A stretch of DNA of 64,000 bases from Arsenicitalea aurantiaca (GCF_003994485.1 NZ_RZNJ01000003.1:525-64524), one strand, 5' to 3'. Shown: positions 37,473-46,020, counted from the first letter of the stretch. A program made the numbers and translations. The notes: a model not told the origin generated them from the letters alone.

Positions 37473-38522
37473 CTCGGTCTCGCTCTCGCGCTTTGGAGTG
37501 TGTGGCGCGGGCCGGCTCGGTTCTGCGGCGCGCCCGGACTGGCTAAGAGCGGCGGATGACAGTTGGATGAAATCGGAGGTCCGCCCGATCGGGACGCCCT
37601 GTCCCGCTTTCGGGAGGGGCTGGCGCTCGAGAATGGCTGATTTCGCTGCTGCGCCGAGCGTGTCGGCCACATGCCGGAGCGTCGGGTTCATCAACCGTCG
37701 TGGCGGGCTGAGAAGCGAAATGGTCACCGACGGTCCGGCCCATCCCGGGATCGCCTCCACGAGTTCGCCAGAGCTCAGTGCGGAACGGACCGCATATTCG
37801 GGCAGGAGCGCGATGCCCGCCCCTGCCCTGACCAGCGCCACGAGGCTCCTCGTATCGGCTGTGACGACGCGCGGGTCCAGGGCGATCTGGCGACGCTCTC
37901 CAGCGTCAACCAGATCAAAGCGTCTCGGCCCGAGCGACAGGCCGTAGGCGAGCAGCGGCGTCCCGGAGAGCACTTCGGCACCACCCTGCACCGAGGGGTC
38001 GATGCCCTTCCCTTGGTGCGCAACGAGCATCATGGGATTGCGGCAGATGCGGCGCTGAATGAGCGCGGAATCGCGCAACTCCCAGTCATGGGCAAGCAGA
38101 TGCAGGTCAAACCCGTCGCCGGCCTGATCGAGATCGCGCGTCGCCATGTCGAGCGCGATCGAGAGGCGGGGATGGCGAGACGTCATCTCGGCGAGCCAGG
38201 GGGCAATGATCGGCTCGAGAAGCGTCGAGACGCTGACCGACACGCGGCCGGAAATCTCGTCGCGCTCTGCCAGCAGGTCGGCCTCGGCAGTGCTGGCCGC
38301 ATCGGTCACGATCCGACCCGCGCGGTAGGCACGCTCACCGGCCGGTGTCAGCCGAAAGCCTTCGCCGCTGCGCACCATGAGGCGGGATTTCAGCTGGTCC
38401 TCGAGTGCGGCAAGCCGCCTGCTGATGGTCGACTTCGGCAGCGAAAGGGCTCGCCCCGCTTTCAGAATGCCCTGGTTGTCCACGATGTGGACGAAGAGTC
38501 GCAAATCGTTGAGGTCCAGCAT
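37473..38522 (-). CDS. LysR-type transcriptional regulator lacking its own stop codon
   Basis: The N-terminal winged helix-turn-helix (about 5-62: LRLFVHIVDNQGILKAGRAL, then LPKSTISRRLAALEDQL) and LysR effector domain (about 88-295) are complete. The usual end of such a protein would be near residue 300. From there 47 non-conserved codons continue, without a stop, into the binding-protein start at 37472. ATG 38522 has GGAG six bases upstream; another ATG lies two codons before. It may be a true LysR-binding protein fusion, or the stop may have been lost by a one-base change or assembly error: a TAG lies in another frame near 37552. The regulator is co-directional with the operon rather than divergent, which is also unusual for LysR. 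Confidence 0.8.
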
Positions 38523-38667
38523 CTGCATCTCCGGTCTAGCCGGGGTGCAGATGAAGGGAGGAAGATGACAGTTTGACTACAATGGCGCCTGCTCTGTCAT
38601 CGAAACGTCGCAGATCGCGCGCGGCGACGCGCCACGGGGAGGACGATCGCCCTTTCACATGCGCCGG

Positions 38668-38699
38668 AAACGAAATCGGGCGCCCCGAGGGGCGCCCGA
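38668..38699 (-). terminator. Terminator after the cold-shock gene
   Basis: On the minus strand TCGGGCGCCCC pairs with GGGGCGCCCGA (11 bp, tight loop) and is followed by TTTCGTTT, 25 nt past the stop of the cold-shock gene. Confidence 0.85.
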
Positions 38700-38724
38700 C
38701 TGAAGACTTAGGCGAAACGAACGA

Positions 38725-38934
38725 TCAGGCAGCGCTGATGTTGTTCACGGCCATCTTGCCGCTGCGGCGATCTTCGGCGGTGTCGAAGGAAACCTTCTGA
38801 CCTTCCGAAAGGCCGCGCAGGCCGGCACGCTCAAGAGCGGTGGCGTGCACGAACACGTCCTTGCCGCCATTGTCGGGCTGGATGAAGCCATAGCCCTTTT
38901 GATCGTTGTAGAATTTGACGGTGCCCGTTTCCAT
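38725..38934 (-). CDS. Cold-shock protein, CspA family
   Basis: 69 residues, a complete single cold-shock domain. RNP1 is KGYGFIQPD (13-21) and RNP2 is DVFVHATAL (26-34), with surface aromatics for single-stranded nucleic-acid binding. The C-terminal DRRSGKMAVNNI is typical of alphaproteobacterial members. It acts as an RNA chaperone during cold or stationary-phase adaptation. It has its own strong promoter, a leader of about 140 nt and a terminator, so it is a monocistronic unit. Confidence 0.96.
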   Translation of the reverse strand: METGTVKFYNDQKGYGFIQPDNGGKDVFVHATALERAGLRGLSEGQKVSFDTAEDRRSGKMAVNNISAA

Positions 38935-39081
38935 GGGTGCTGTCCTCTTGCTTAGTGTCTCAGTGAGCTCAGGACGGCAGAAACAGCGCGCCTTTGCCCG
39001 GCCAGTCGATGTTTGGAGTCTAGGTACGTCTAGCCTTGGCAGGGGCGAAACGGCCGAACGTCAGCCAAATGTCGATGGCGC

Positions 39082-39110
39082 ATCGTATTGCTTTTACGGC
39101 CTTTTGACAA
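39082..39110 (-). promoter_or_regulatory. Sigma-70 promoter of the cold-shock gene
   Basis: On the minus strand TTGTCA (39110-39105), a 17-bp spacer and TACGAT (39087-39082) form a near-consensus promoter. Transcription would begin near 39075 and give an untranslated leader of about 140 nt, the size seen in temperature-regulated cspA messages. Confidence 0.75.
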
Positions 39111-39129
39111 GCACCTCGCGGCATGCCGA

Positions 39130-39402
39130 TCAGCCATGCTCGCGTTCGCCCGCAATCGCGGACCGGACAAATCCCAGAGTGATCCAGCCGCCCAGCGCGA
39201 CGCCGGGCAACCCCACCAACGCAAAGGCGAGTACGGATCCGCCAAGCACCATCGCGATCACCCAGCCGATGGTGGCGATGGTGCCCCAGGCGTAACCCAG
39301 AACGAGGAATATGGCCGGCAGCGCTCCGAGCACGGCGCGGGTTGTCGACATGGTCTGCGGGGCGGCCGCGGAGGCGCCCTCTTCGGTGATCGAGAGTGTC
39401 AT
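39130..39402 (-). CDS. Small two-helix membrane protein, unknown function
   Basis: About 90 residues from ATG 39402 (MTLSITEEGASAAAPQ), or 94 from the GTG four codons before. After a short polar N-terminus there are two or three hydrophobic helices (AVLGALPAIFLVLGYAWG, IGWVIAMVLGGSVLAFALV, VALGGWITLGF) and a basic tail. I recognise no family. Composition and codon use match the surroundings, so it is probably a real gene, but support is modest. It overlaps the promoter region of the cold-shock gene only at its far end. Confidence 0.5.
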   Translation of the reverse strand: MTLSITEEGASAAAPQTMSTTRAVLGALPAIFLVLGYAWGTIATIGWVIAMVLGGSVLAFALVGLPGVALGGWITLGFVRSAIAGEREHG

Positions 39403-39516
39403 GATTTCATTCACTTTCCCGGCGGCACGCGGCACGCCGTTGCGCACGGCGATGGCCGGCGCGCTATCCTGATGGGAGTTTGGAGATGGCCCGATGGGCC
39501 AGATGCGCCTCAGGCG

Positions 39517-39891
39517 CTAGCTCACCTTCACCGGAGGCGCGCAGGCGTCGAAGTGAACGAAACTGGCCGCATGGAGGCGCGGCGCTCCGGCGCAATCGGG
39601 CTCGAATGCCAATGCGGCGGGCAGGTCGAGGCCTGACGCGATGCCGGCAGGACCGGGCGCGGCGCCGTCACGATCCTCGGGCGGCGCCGTGCGGAGGTGG
39701 GCGGGCTGGAGGGGAACGAGCGCGGTTGCCGAGCGCAGAGCCAGCGGATTGGCAGGCGCGGAGACGGCAGCGAGGCTCGCATCGGCATCAGCGTGCGGCA
39801 GCGGGCCCGCAACGAGCGGGCCAAAGCCATGCACGCCCATGCCAACCAGCATAAGCAGTGCCATCGCGATGCGTTGAAGCGTGCCGATCAT
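39517..39891 (-). CDS. Small secreted protein, divergent from sitABCD
   Basis: 124 residues. A hydrophobic N-terminus (MIGTLQRIAMALLMLVGMG) gives a signal peptide, followed by an Ala/Pro-rich region with a few His, Asp and Cys (LPHADADAS, EPDCAGAPRLHAASFVHFDACAP). I recognise no family with certainty; it vaguely resembles short DUF2946-type secreted proteins found beside metal uptake genes. Its position, divergent from the sit operon across 186 bp, suggests shared control, but function is unknown. The two frames covering this stretch compete; I prefer this one because it has the signal peptide. Confidence 0.5.
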   Translation of the reverse strand: MIGTLQRIAMALLMLVGMGVHGFGPLVAGPLPHADADASLAAVSAPANPLALRSATALVPLQPAHLRTAPPEDRDGAAPGPAGIASGLDLPAALAFEPDCAGAPRLHAASFVHFDACAPPVKVS

Positions 39892-40017
39892 CTCGTGGGG
39901 CAGTCCATGATCCCCGACAGCCTATACTGCGTTTCCCACATGTAGACCTTCGGCAGGCCCGCGCCAAGTCTCTGTTGCATCCTCCCTCAAAGACGCAACC
40001 GGGAGCCTGCATGACCG

Positions 40018-40046
40018 TTGACAAACCACGCAGCATTTCTGCTAAT
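40018..40046 (+). promoter_or_regulatory. Sigma-70 promoter of sitABCD
   Basis: TTGACA at 40018-40023, a 17-bp spacer and GCTAAT at 40041-40046. The consensus -35 and fair -10 put the start of transcription near 40053, 25 nt before the sitA ATG. Confidence 0.6.
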
Positions 40047-40060
40047 AGGAATTATTCGCA
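40040..40060. promoter_or_regulatory. Dyad operator overlapping the sit -10 box
   Basis: TGCTAATA and TATTCGCA form an 8-5-8 inverted repeat with one mismatch, lying directly over the -10 element. A Mn- or Fe-responsive repressor (Mur/Fur or MntR type) binding here would shut off the importer when metal is sufficient. The regulator is inferred from the regulated genes. Confidence 0.55.
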
Positions 40061-40077
40061 ACTGAGAGGACCTGCCT

Positions 40078-40971
40078 ATGCCTGCCGCCTGCCGCCGTCT
40101 CATTGCCAGCCTCCTCGCCGGCCTTGCCCTAATCGGGCCCGCGGCAGCGCAGGAGCCGTTCAGGGTGGTGACGACTTTCACCATCATCGCGGACATGGCG
40201 CGGAACGTTGCGGGAGACGCCGCCGAGGTTCTATCGATCACGCGCCCCGGGGCGGAAGTGCACGGCTATCAGCCCACGCCGCAGGACATCGTCCGCGCGC
40301 AGGATGCGGATCTGGTTCTGTGGAACGGCATGAACCTCGAACGCTGGTTCGAGCCCTTCTTCCAGAACCTGCGCGACGTGCCGCAGGCCGTCGTCACCGA
40401 GGGGATTACCCCCATTCCCATCAATGACGGCCCCTATGGCGGCAATCCCAACCCCCATGCGTGGATGTCGCCAGCCAATGCGGTGATCTATATCGAAAAC
40501 ATCCGGGAGGCCCTGTCGCTCCACGACCCCGAGAATGCCGAGGTCTATGCGCGGAATGCCGAACGCTATGCGGCTGAGATCGAAGCCATCGACGCGCTTC
40601 TTCGAGAGCGGCTCGCTAGCATTCCCGAGGAGCAGCGCTGGCTCGTGACGAGCGAGGGCGCGTTCAGCTATCTCGCTCGGGATTACGGGCTGCGCGAACT
40701 CTATCTCTGGCCGATCAATGCGGATCAGCAGGGCACTCCGCAACAGGTGCGCGCGGTGATCGACGCGGTACGGGCAAACGCCATCCCCGTCGTCTTTTCC
40801 GAAAGCACCGTGTCGGACCGTCCAGCGCGGCAGGTGGCGCAGGAGACGGGTTCAGCCTATGGCGGCGTCCTCTATGTCGACAGCCTCAGCGAGCCGGACG
40901 GGCCCGTCCCGACCTTTGCCGACCTTCTCTCAGTGACCGTCGAGACCATTGCGGCAGGCTTCGGGCGATGA
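40078..40971 (+). CDS. sitA: Manganese/iron-binding periplasmic protein SitA
   Basis: 297 residues. After a signal peptide (cleavage after AAAQ) comes a cluster A-I metal-binding protein. Ligands are H62 (EVHGYQPT), H127 (NPHAWMSP), E193 (TSEGAFSY) and D268 (YVDSLSEP). Glu in the third place, where zinc proteins have His, points to Mn2+ or Fe2+ rather than Zn2+. GAGAGGA lies six bases before the ATG. It is the first gene of a four-gene importer operon, with its stop overlapping sitB as ATGA. Confidence 0.93.
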   Translation: MPAACRRLIASLLAGLALIGPAAAQEPFRVVTTFTIIADMARNVAGDAAEVLSITRPGAEVHGYQPTPQDIVRAQDADLVLWNGMNLERWFEPFFQNLRDVPQAVVTEGITPIPINDGPYGGNPNPHAWMSPANAVIYIENIREALSLHDPENAEVYARNAERYAAEIEAIDALLRERLASIPEEQRWLVTSEGAFSYLARDYGLRELYLWPINADQQGTPQQVRAVIDAVRANAIPVVFSESTVSDRPARQVAQETGSAYGGVLYVDSLSEPDGPVPTFADLLSVTVETIAAGFGR

Positions 40972-41894
40972 CGCCATTATCGCGCGAGGTGCCGCATGAG
41001 GCCTGGCGCGACGCGCGTCCGGAGCCCCTGCCCTCGATCCGGGTCGAGGATGTCACCGTTGCCTATCCCAATGGCACCGTGGCCATGCGGGACGCGCGCT
41101 TTCACCTCGAGGGCGGCACGATCTGCGGCCTCGTCGGCGTCAACGGAGGCGGCAAGTCGACGCTTTTCAAGGCGATCATGGGTCTGCTTCGGCCCCAGCG
41201 CGGCAGCGTGACCATTGCCGGGCAACCGGTAAAGGCGGCTCTCAAGGGCAATCTCGTCTCCTACGTCCCCCAGGCCGAGGAGGTTGACTGGAACTTTCCG
41301 GTGCTCGTCGAAGACGTCGTCATGATGGGGCGCTACGGCCATATGGGCTTTCTACGCCTCCCCTCGCCTGCCGATCGCAAGGCGGTGTCCGAGGCTCTCG
41401 ATCGAGTGGGAATGGCCGATTTCCGCAAGCGCCAGATCGGAGAACTCAGCGGCGGACAGAAGAAGCGCGTCTTTCTTGCGCGCGCGCTCGCACAGGAGGG
41501 CAGGATTATCCTCCTCGACGAGCCCTTCACCGGGGTCGACGTCCAGACCGAGAGCGCCATCGTCGCACTCCTCGGCCAGTTGCGGGACAGCGGGCACTTG
41601 ATGCTTGTTTCCACGCATAATCTGGGCAGCGTGCCCGACTTCTGCGACCAGGTCGTTCTCGTCAACCGCACCGTGATCGCCTCAGGCCCGACGGCCACCA
41701 CCTTCACCCGAGCCAATCTCGAGCGGACCTTTGGCGGGGTGCTCCGGCATTTCGAGCTCCAGGGCGCCGATCTGCACGACGACAGCGACCAGCGCCGCGT
41801 CACCGTCCTCACCGATGACGAACGTCCGGTCGTCTTTTACGGCGAAGCGGATGCGGGCGGTCCGCATTCGGGCAGCGGACGGCCGGCCAAATGA
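40968..41894 (+). CDS. sitB: Manganese/iron ABC transporter ATPase SitB
   Basis: 308 residues. Walker A is GVNGGGKST (about 58-66), the signature [15 protein letters not shown] and Walker [14 protein letters not shown] 50-residue C-terminal tail ([10 protein letters not shown]..., HSGSGRPAK) rich in His and Asp is typical of SitB. It is joined to its neighbours on both sides by ATGA overlaps. The ATPase drives uptake by SitC and SitD. Confidence 0.93.
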   Translation: MTPLSREVPHEAWRDARPEPLPSIRVEDVTVAYPNGTVAMRDARFHLEGGTICGLVGVNGGGKSTLFKAIMGLLRPQRGSVTIAGQPVKAALKGNLVSYVPQAEEVDWNFPVLVEDVVMMGRYGHMGFLRLPSPADRKAVSEALDRVGMADFRKRQIGELSGGQKKRVFLARALAQEGRIILLDEPFTGVDVQTESAIVALLGQLRDSGHLMLVSTHNLGSVPDFCDQVVLVNRTVIASGPTATTFTRANLERTFGGVLRHFELQGADLHDDSDQRRVTVLTDDERPVVFYGEADAGGPHSGSGRPAK

Positions 41895-42736
41895 TCGAAC
41901 TCCTCGCCCCCTTCGAGTACCAGTACATGGTCCGGGCGATGTGGGTGGGCGCGCTCGTGGGAGGGGCCTGCGCCTTTCTTTCGGCCTATCTGATGCTCAA
42001 GGGCTGGTCGCTGATCGGCGACGCCCTGGGGCATGCCGTGGTGCCGGGCGTTGCGATCGCCTATCTTGCCGGCCTGCCCTACGCGGTGGGGGCGTTCTTT
42101 TCCGGCATTCTCGCCGCGCTCTCCATGGTGCTTGTCCGGCAGCGGACACGGCTCCGCGAGGACGCGATCATCGGTATCGTCTTCACCGCCTTCTTCGCGC
42201 TCGGGCTCTTCATCGTCTCGCTGAGGCCCACCGCAGTCGACGTCCAGTCGATCGTGCTCGGCAACATATTGGGCATCAGCGACGCCGACACCGTACAGGT
42301 CGTCATCATCGCGGCCGTGTCACTCGTCATTCTCCTCGCAAAGTGGAAGGATCTGATGCTCGTCTTCTTCGACGAGAGCCATGCGCGGACGGTCGGCATC
42401 AATCCGCGGGCCCTGCAGATCCTCTTTTTCGCGCTCCTCTCTGCGCTCACGGTCGCCGCGCTCCAGACGGTCGGCGCGATCCTCGTCATCGCCATGGTCG
42501 TGACGCCCGGGGCAACGGCCTATCTCCTGACCGACAGGTTCGGCCGCCTCCTCATCATCTCGGTCGCACTGGGCGCCGGAACCTCCTTTTTCGGCGCCTA
42601 TCTCAGCTTCTTCATCGACGGGGCGACGGGTGGGGTCATCGTCACGCTGCAGACGCTGCTCTTCCTCCTCGCCTTCGTCTTTGCGCCCAAGCATGGGCGG
42701 CTCGCTGCGCGGCGCCGTGCGGGGGGGATCGCTTGA
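41891..42736 (+). CDS. sitC: Manganese/iron ABC permease SitC
   Basis: 281 residues, ABC-3 family, with about eight or nine membrane helices. It opens [19 protein letters not shown] and carries the conserved [20 protein letters not shown] segment (coupling and metal path region, given as [15 protein letters not shown]). The C-terminus ([14 protein letters not shown]) is cytoplasmic. It forms the channel with SitD. Its TGA stop shares TGA with the TTG start of sitD. Confidence 0.93.
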   Translation: MIELLAPFEYQYMVRAMWVGALVGGACAFLSAYLMLKGWSLIGDALGHAVVPGVAIAYLAGLPYAVGAFFSGILAALSMVLVRQRTRLREDAIIGIVFTAFFALGLFIVSLRPTAVDVQSIVLGNILGISDADTVQVVIIAAVSLVILLAKWKDLMLVFFDESHARTVGINPRALQILFFALLSALTVAALQTVGAILVIAMVVTPGATAYLLTDRFGRLLIISVALGAGTSFFGAYLSFFIDGATGGVIVTLQTLLFLLAFVFAPKHGRLAARRRAGGIA

Positions 42737-43575
42737 GCGCGCTCTGGGACTTCTTCGCCCTTCCGCTGAGCTTTGACTTCATGCAGCGCGCGCTGCTCGT
42801 GGCGGTGCTCGTCGGCGCGGTGTCCGCTGCCCTATCGTGTTTCCTCGTCCTCAAGGGCTGGTCGCTGATGGGCGATGCGATCTCCCACGCGGTATTGCCG
42901 GGCATCGTGCTGGCCTATGCTGCCGGACTGCCGCTGGCGCTCGGGGCGTTCGTTGCCGGCCTCTTTTCCGCGCTCGCGACGGGCTATCTCAAGGCCAACA
43001 GCCGCATCAAGGAAGATACGGCGATGGGCATCGTCTTTTCGGGCATGTTCGCCCTCGGGCTCGTGCTCTTTACGCGCATACCGACGGACCAGCATCTGGA
43101 CCACATCCTCTTCGGCAACATTCTGGGGGTCACCCCGCGGGATCTGGTCGAAACGGCAGTCGTCGCCGGCGGCGCGCTCGCCATCGTTCTGATCAAGCAG
43201 CGCGATTTCCTGCTCTATTGCTTTGATCCCCAGCACGCTCGGACGGTGGGCCTGCCGGTCGGGCTCCTGCATTATGGGCTTTTGACGCTGCTCGCCCTCA
43301 CTATCGTGGCGTCGATCCAGGCAGTGGGGATTATCCTCGTCGTCGCCATGCTCATCGCACCGGGGGCTATCGGCTTCCTCGTCACGCGCAGTTTTGGGCG
43401 GATGCTGGCAGTCGCCATGACGGTGGCGATCGGCGCAAGCGTGATGGGCACGCTCATCAGCTTCCACATCGACGCGGCGCCGGGGCCTACGATCATCCTG
43501 CTGCAGACGGCCGTCTTCCTTCTCGCGCTCTTCTTCGCGCCGGGGAGCGGGCTGCTGCGCCGCGCTCGCGCCTAG
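42733..43575 (+). CDS. sitD: Manganese/iron ABC permease SitD
   Basis: 280 residues from TTG 42733 ([14 protein letters not shown]), overlapping the sitC stop; ATG 42781 would give a 264-residue form lacking the first segment. ABC-3 family: FLVLKGWSLMGDAISHAVLPG matches the corresponding part of SitC (about residues 34-54). The stop TAG at 43573-43575 lies within CTAG, the last three bases of which are shared, on the other strand, with the stop of the hemerythrin gene. Confidence 0.9.
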   Translation: MSALWDFFALPLSFDFMQRALLVAVLVGAVSAALSCFLVLKGWSLMGDAISHAVLPGIVLAYAAGLPLALGAFVAGLFSALATGYLKANSRIKEDTAMGIVFSGMFALGLVLFTRIPTDQHLDHILFGNILGVTPRDLVETAVVAGGALAIVLIKQRDFLLYCFDPQHARTVGLPVGLLHYGLLTLLALTIVASIQAVGIILVVAMLIAPGAIGFLVTRSFGRMLAVAMTVAIGASVMGTLISFHIDAAPGPTIILLQTAVFLLALFFAPGSGLLRRARA

Positions 43576-44159
43576 CGGGAAAAGAGTGCCGTCTCGGTGT
43601 GCTCGATGATCGTTGGCATGACGAGATCCTCCTCATCGGCCAGATGCCGCAGCAGCCAGTCGAGCAGGCGGTCCGCGCTTTCCGCATAGGCATCGGCCGC
43701 AAACCGGCGGGCGTCGCCTTCCTCTGCCAGCGCCGCAATGAAGGCCTGGCCGGTCTGCGCCGACAGGATCAATTGCTCGTGGATATATTCATGGTCTTCC
43801 TCGAGCAGGTCGAACCCAACGATCAAGCGCTTGTCGTAGCTCCTGAAGAGCGGAAAATACTGCGCATCCTCGATGCCGTGATGCCCCTCGAGATGCCCGA
43901 GGAAATAGCGCAGGCGCGGCGCAAAGAAGCGGTGGAACTCCTCAGGCGCCATTCCGCCTTCGCGAAAATGATGAGTTGCGGTCTTCAGCATGCCGCCCAG
44001 TTCGCGAAACATGTCGTGCATCTGCATCCAGAACCGCGCGGTGTCGCCGAAATTGCGATGCGCGTCCCAGGTCTCGCGCGGGTATTTCTCGCGAAGATAG
44101 GCGATATCGGCCGGCAGCGGCGCAGTGCGGTTCGGCAGGATCAGGTGTGGCGTGCTCAT
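43572..44159 (-). CDS. Hemerythrin-like (HHE) domain protein
   Basis: 195 residues from ATG 44159. A four-helix HHE domain has candidate diiron ligands in HDMFRELGGMLKTATHHF, HLEGHHGIEDAQYFP, LLEEDHEYIHEQL and HLADEEDLVMPTIIEH. Single-domain members store or sense O2, NO or iron. It converges on sitD and its stop codon is built from the same four bases. Whether it functions with the metal importer is a guess from position. Confidence 0.87.
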   Translation of the reverse strand: MSTPHLILPNRTAPLPADIAYLREKYPRETWDAHRNFGDTARFWMQMHDMFRELGGMLKTATHHFREGGMAPEEFHRFFAPRLRYFLGHLEGHHGIEDAQYFPLFRSYDKRLIVGFDLLEEDHEYIHEQLILSAQTGQAFIAALAEEGDARRFAADAYAESADRLLDWLLRHLADEEDLVMPTIIEHTETALFSR

Positions 44160-44212
44160 GCCCAAGAGCTAGCCGCTCGAGGGCCGCCGCTCAAGAAGGC
44201 ACGCCGGTGTGA

Positions 44213-45121
44213 CTATTCGATCGGCGCGCTCAATTGCTTTTGAAGCTTGCGCTCGCGCAGCCAGATGTAGAGGCCCGAGCCCATCACGACCGGCGCGCCC
44301 ACAAAGATCCAGACGTCGGGGGGCTGGTTGAAAATCAGCCAGCTCGAAATGCTGAGGAAGACGATCTGGAAGTACGAGAAGGGCGCGATGACCGAAGCGG
44401 GGGCGAGCCTGTGGGCGATGGAGACTAGCATGTGCCCGGCAACGCCCGCCACGCCCATCATGAAGAACGCGACCCAGGTCGCGGGATCGGAGGGCCACAT
44501 CCACCCGTGGAAGGCGAAGGGCGTGATGCAGGCCACCGCAATCGCTGCCGAGTAGAACTGCTGCGTCGCCGCCGAATCAACCCCCGCCAGTTTGCGGGTG
44601 AGCAGCATGTAGAAGGCCGTGAAGCCCGCCGAGAGCAGCGACAGGAGCGCTGCCGGATGAAACGCCTCAGTGCCGGGCCGAACGATGATCAGGACTCCGC
44701 CGAAGCCAACGAGAATGGCGAGCCAGCGCCGCCAGCCGACCTTCTCGCCGAGGAACGGCACCGAGAGCGCGCAGATCATCAGGGGCATGGTGAAGGCAAT
44801 CGACCCGGTGACCGTCAGCGGCAGCACGGAAATGGCGAGGAAGTTCGTGATCGTCGACCCCAGCAGGCAGAGCCCCCGCGCAATTTCGAGGCCCGGACGT
44901 GCCGTCTTGACGAGCGCGGTGCCCCGTCGCGGCGCGAAGAGCGCGATGATCAGGACGAAATGCACCGCGTAGCGCAGAAACACGACCTGGTTAGTCGGGA
45001 AGCCCTGCCCGCTCAGCCATTTGCTCGAGGTATCGATCAGCGTGAAAAACAGGAAACCGATCAGCACGAGGGCGATGCCGAGCAGGCGGCGCTCCTCGAC
45101 TGGCGCTATTGCATAAGTCAT
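44213..45121 (-). CDS. DMT/EamA-family transporter
   Basis: 302 residues with about ten membrane helices in two EamA repeats (first: LVLIGFLFFTLIDTSSKWL; second from about residue 155: SLLSAGFTAFYMLLTRKLAG). Members export metabolites or take up small solutes; substrate is unknown. The start ATG 45121 is clean. The upstream gap of 142 nt holds nothing I can identify, so it probably has its own promoter. Confidence 0.9.
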   Translation of the reverse strand: MTYAIAPVEERRLLGIALVLIGFLFFTLIDTSSKWLSGQGFPTNQVVFLRYAVHFVLIIALFAPRRGTALVKTARPGLEIARGLCLLGSTITNFLAISVLPLTVTGSIAFTMPLMICALSVPFLGEKVGWRRWLAILVGFGGVLIIVRPGTEAFHPAALLSLLSAGFTAFYMLLTRKLAGVDSAATQQFYSAAIAVACITPFAFHGWMWPSDPATWVAFFMMGVAGVAGHMLVSIAHRLAPASVIAPFSYFQIVFLSISSWLIFNQPPDVWIFVGAPVVMGSGLYIWLRERKLQKQLSAPIE

Positions 45122-45263
45122 TTCGGTTCCAAAACGGGCGGCCGGACAATTGGCGGCGGGGCAGCAAAGAAGAGCGTGGCCATATCCACGCCTTCAGACT
45201 GCCCCTCACCCGGCCTTCCGACAAGTCCGGCAGCGCCGGATCGGTTCGCTCGCCCGATATTGA

Positions 45264-45962
45264 TCAGAGAAAGGAAGCATAATCGGAGACGAGCAGGCGG
45301 GTCGGCGCTACATCCTCTTGCAGCCCGGAAAACCGCGACACGCGCGGGTCGGCGAAATAGTTGTCGCCCGCGTCATCATTGACGGTCGAAACCTCGCCGA
45401 CGAACACATCCGAACCCTCGGCCCAGAAGGCATGCCAATCTCCGGGCATCAGCGTGACGCTCTCCCCCGGAGAGAGCTTCAGCTTGTCACCGCCCGCAAT
45501 CCTGCGCTCGATCCCGTCGCAGCGCACCGTCACCGGTCGATCGCGGTCAGGGCTTCCGTCGGCATCCCCGCAGAGTTCGAGCACGAGCGTGCCCCCGCCG
45601 CGATTGATGATGTCCTCGGCCTTCACCTTGTGGGTGTGGGTCGGGGTCAGTTGCTCCTTGCGGGCGATCATCGCCTTTTCGGCGTAGAGCATGCCCCGTC
45701 CGCGTGCGAGATCGGCCGCCGACCCGTTGCGCACGGTGAAGAGGAAGAGCCCGCTCTTTTCGAAATCGCCAAGGCCGAAATCGGTGATGTCCCAGCCTAG
45801 CGCGCCGGCCCTGATGCCCTCGATCTGCCCTGCCCGCGACCGGAAATCCTCGGGAGACCAGTAAGCGAAGGGCGGCAGGATATAGCCGAAAGAGCGGATG
45901 AAGGCGTCACCCCTCGCAATGATTTCGTTCACGTCGCTGCGCTTGAGTGTGGTGGCGCCCAT
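45264..45962 (-). CDS. D-lyxose/D-mannose ketol-isomerase family protein
   Basis: 232 residues from ATG 45962 with GGAGGA six bases upstream. It is a cupin of the Lyx_isomer family (E. coli YdaE/LyxI-like): GWDITDFGLGDFEKSGLFLF, AEKAMIARKEQLTPTHTH, KAEDIINRGGGTLVLEL, LSPGESVTLMPGDWHAFW and GEVSTVNDDAGDNYF. The Mn ligands are H109, H111, E116 and H177, all present. It interconverts D-lyxose and D-xylulose, or mannose and fructose. No sugar transporter or kinase sits nearby, so its pathway is unclear. Confidence 0.9.
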   Translation of the reverse strand: MGATTLKRSDVNEIIARGDAFIRSFGYILPPFAYWSPEDFRSRAGQIEGIRAGALGWDITDFGLGDFEKSGLFLFTVRNGSAADLARGRGMLYAEKAMIARKEQLTPTHTHKVKAEDIINRGGGTLVLELCGDADGSPDRDRPVTVRCDGIERRIAGGDKLKLSPGESVTLMPGDWHAFWAEGSDVFVGEVSTVNDDAGDNYFADPRVSRFSGLQEDVAPTRLLVSDYASFL

Positions 45963-46020
45963 GGTCTTCCTCCCCTTTTTCAAGGGAGCTTACCGGGCAT
46001 TCGCCGGGCGGTGAAGTCCG

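Noticed and set aside
37473-37560. TPP riboswitch upstream of the binding-protein gene
   Set aside because: The conserved CTGAGA and ACCT/CTGA-like elements are absent and the stretch reads through in frame.
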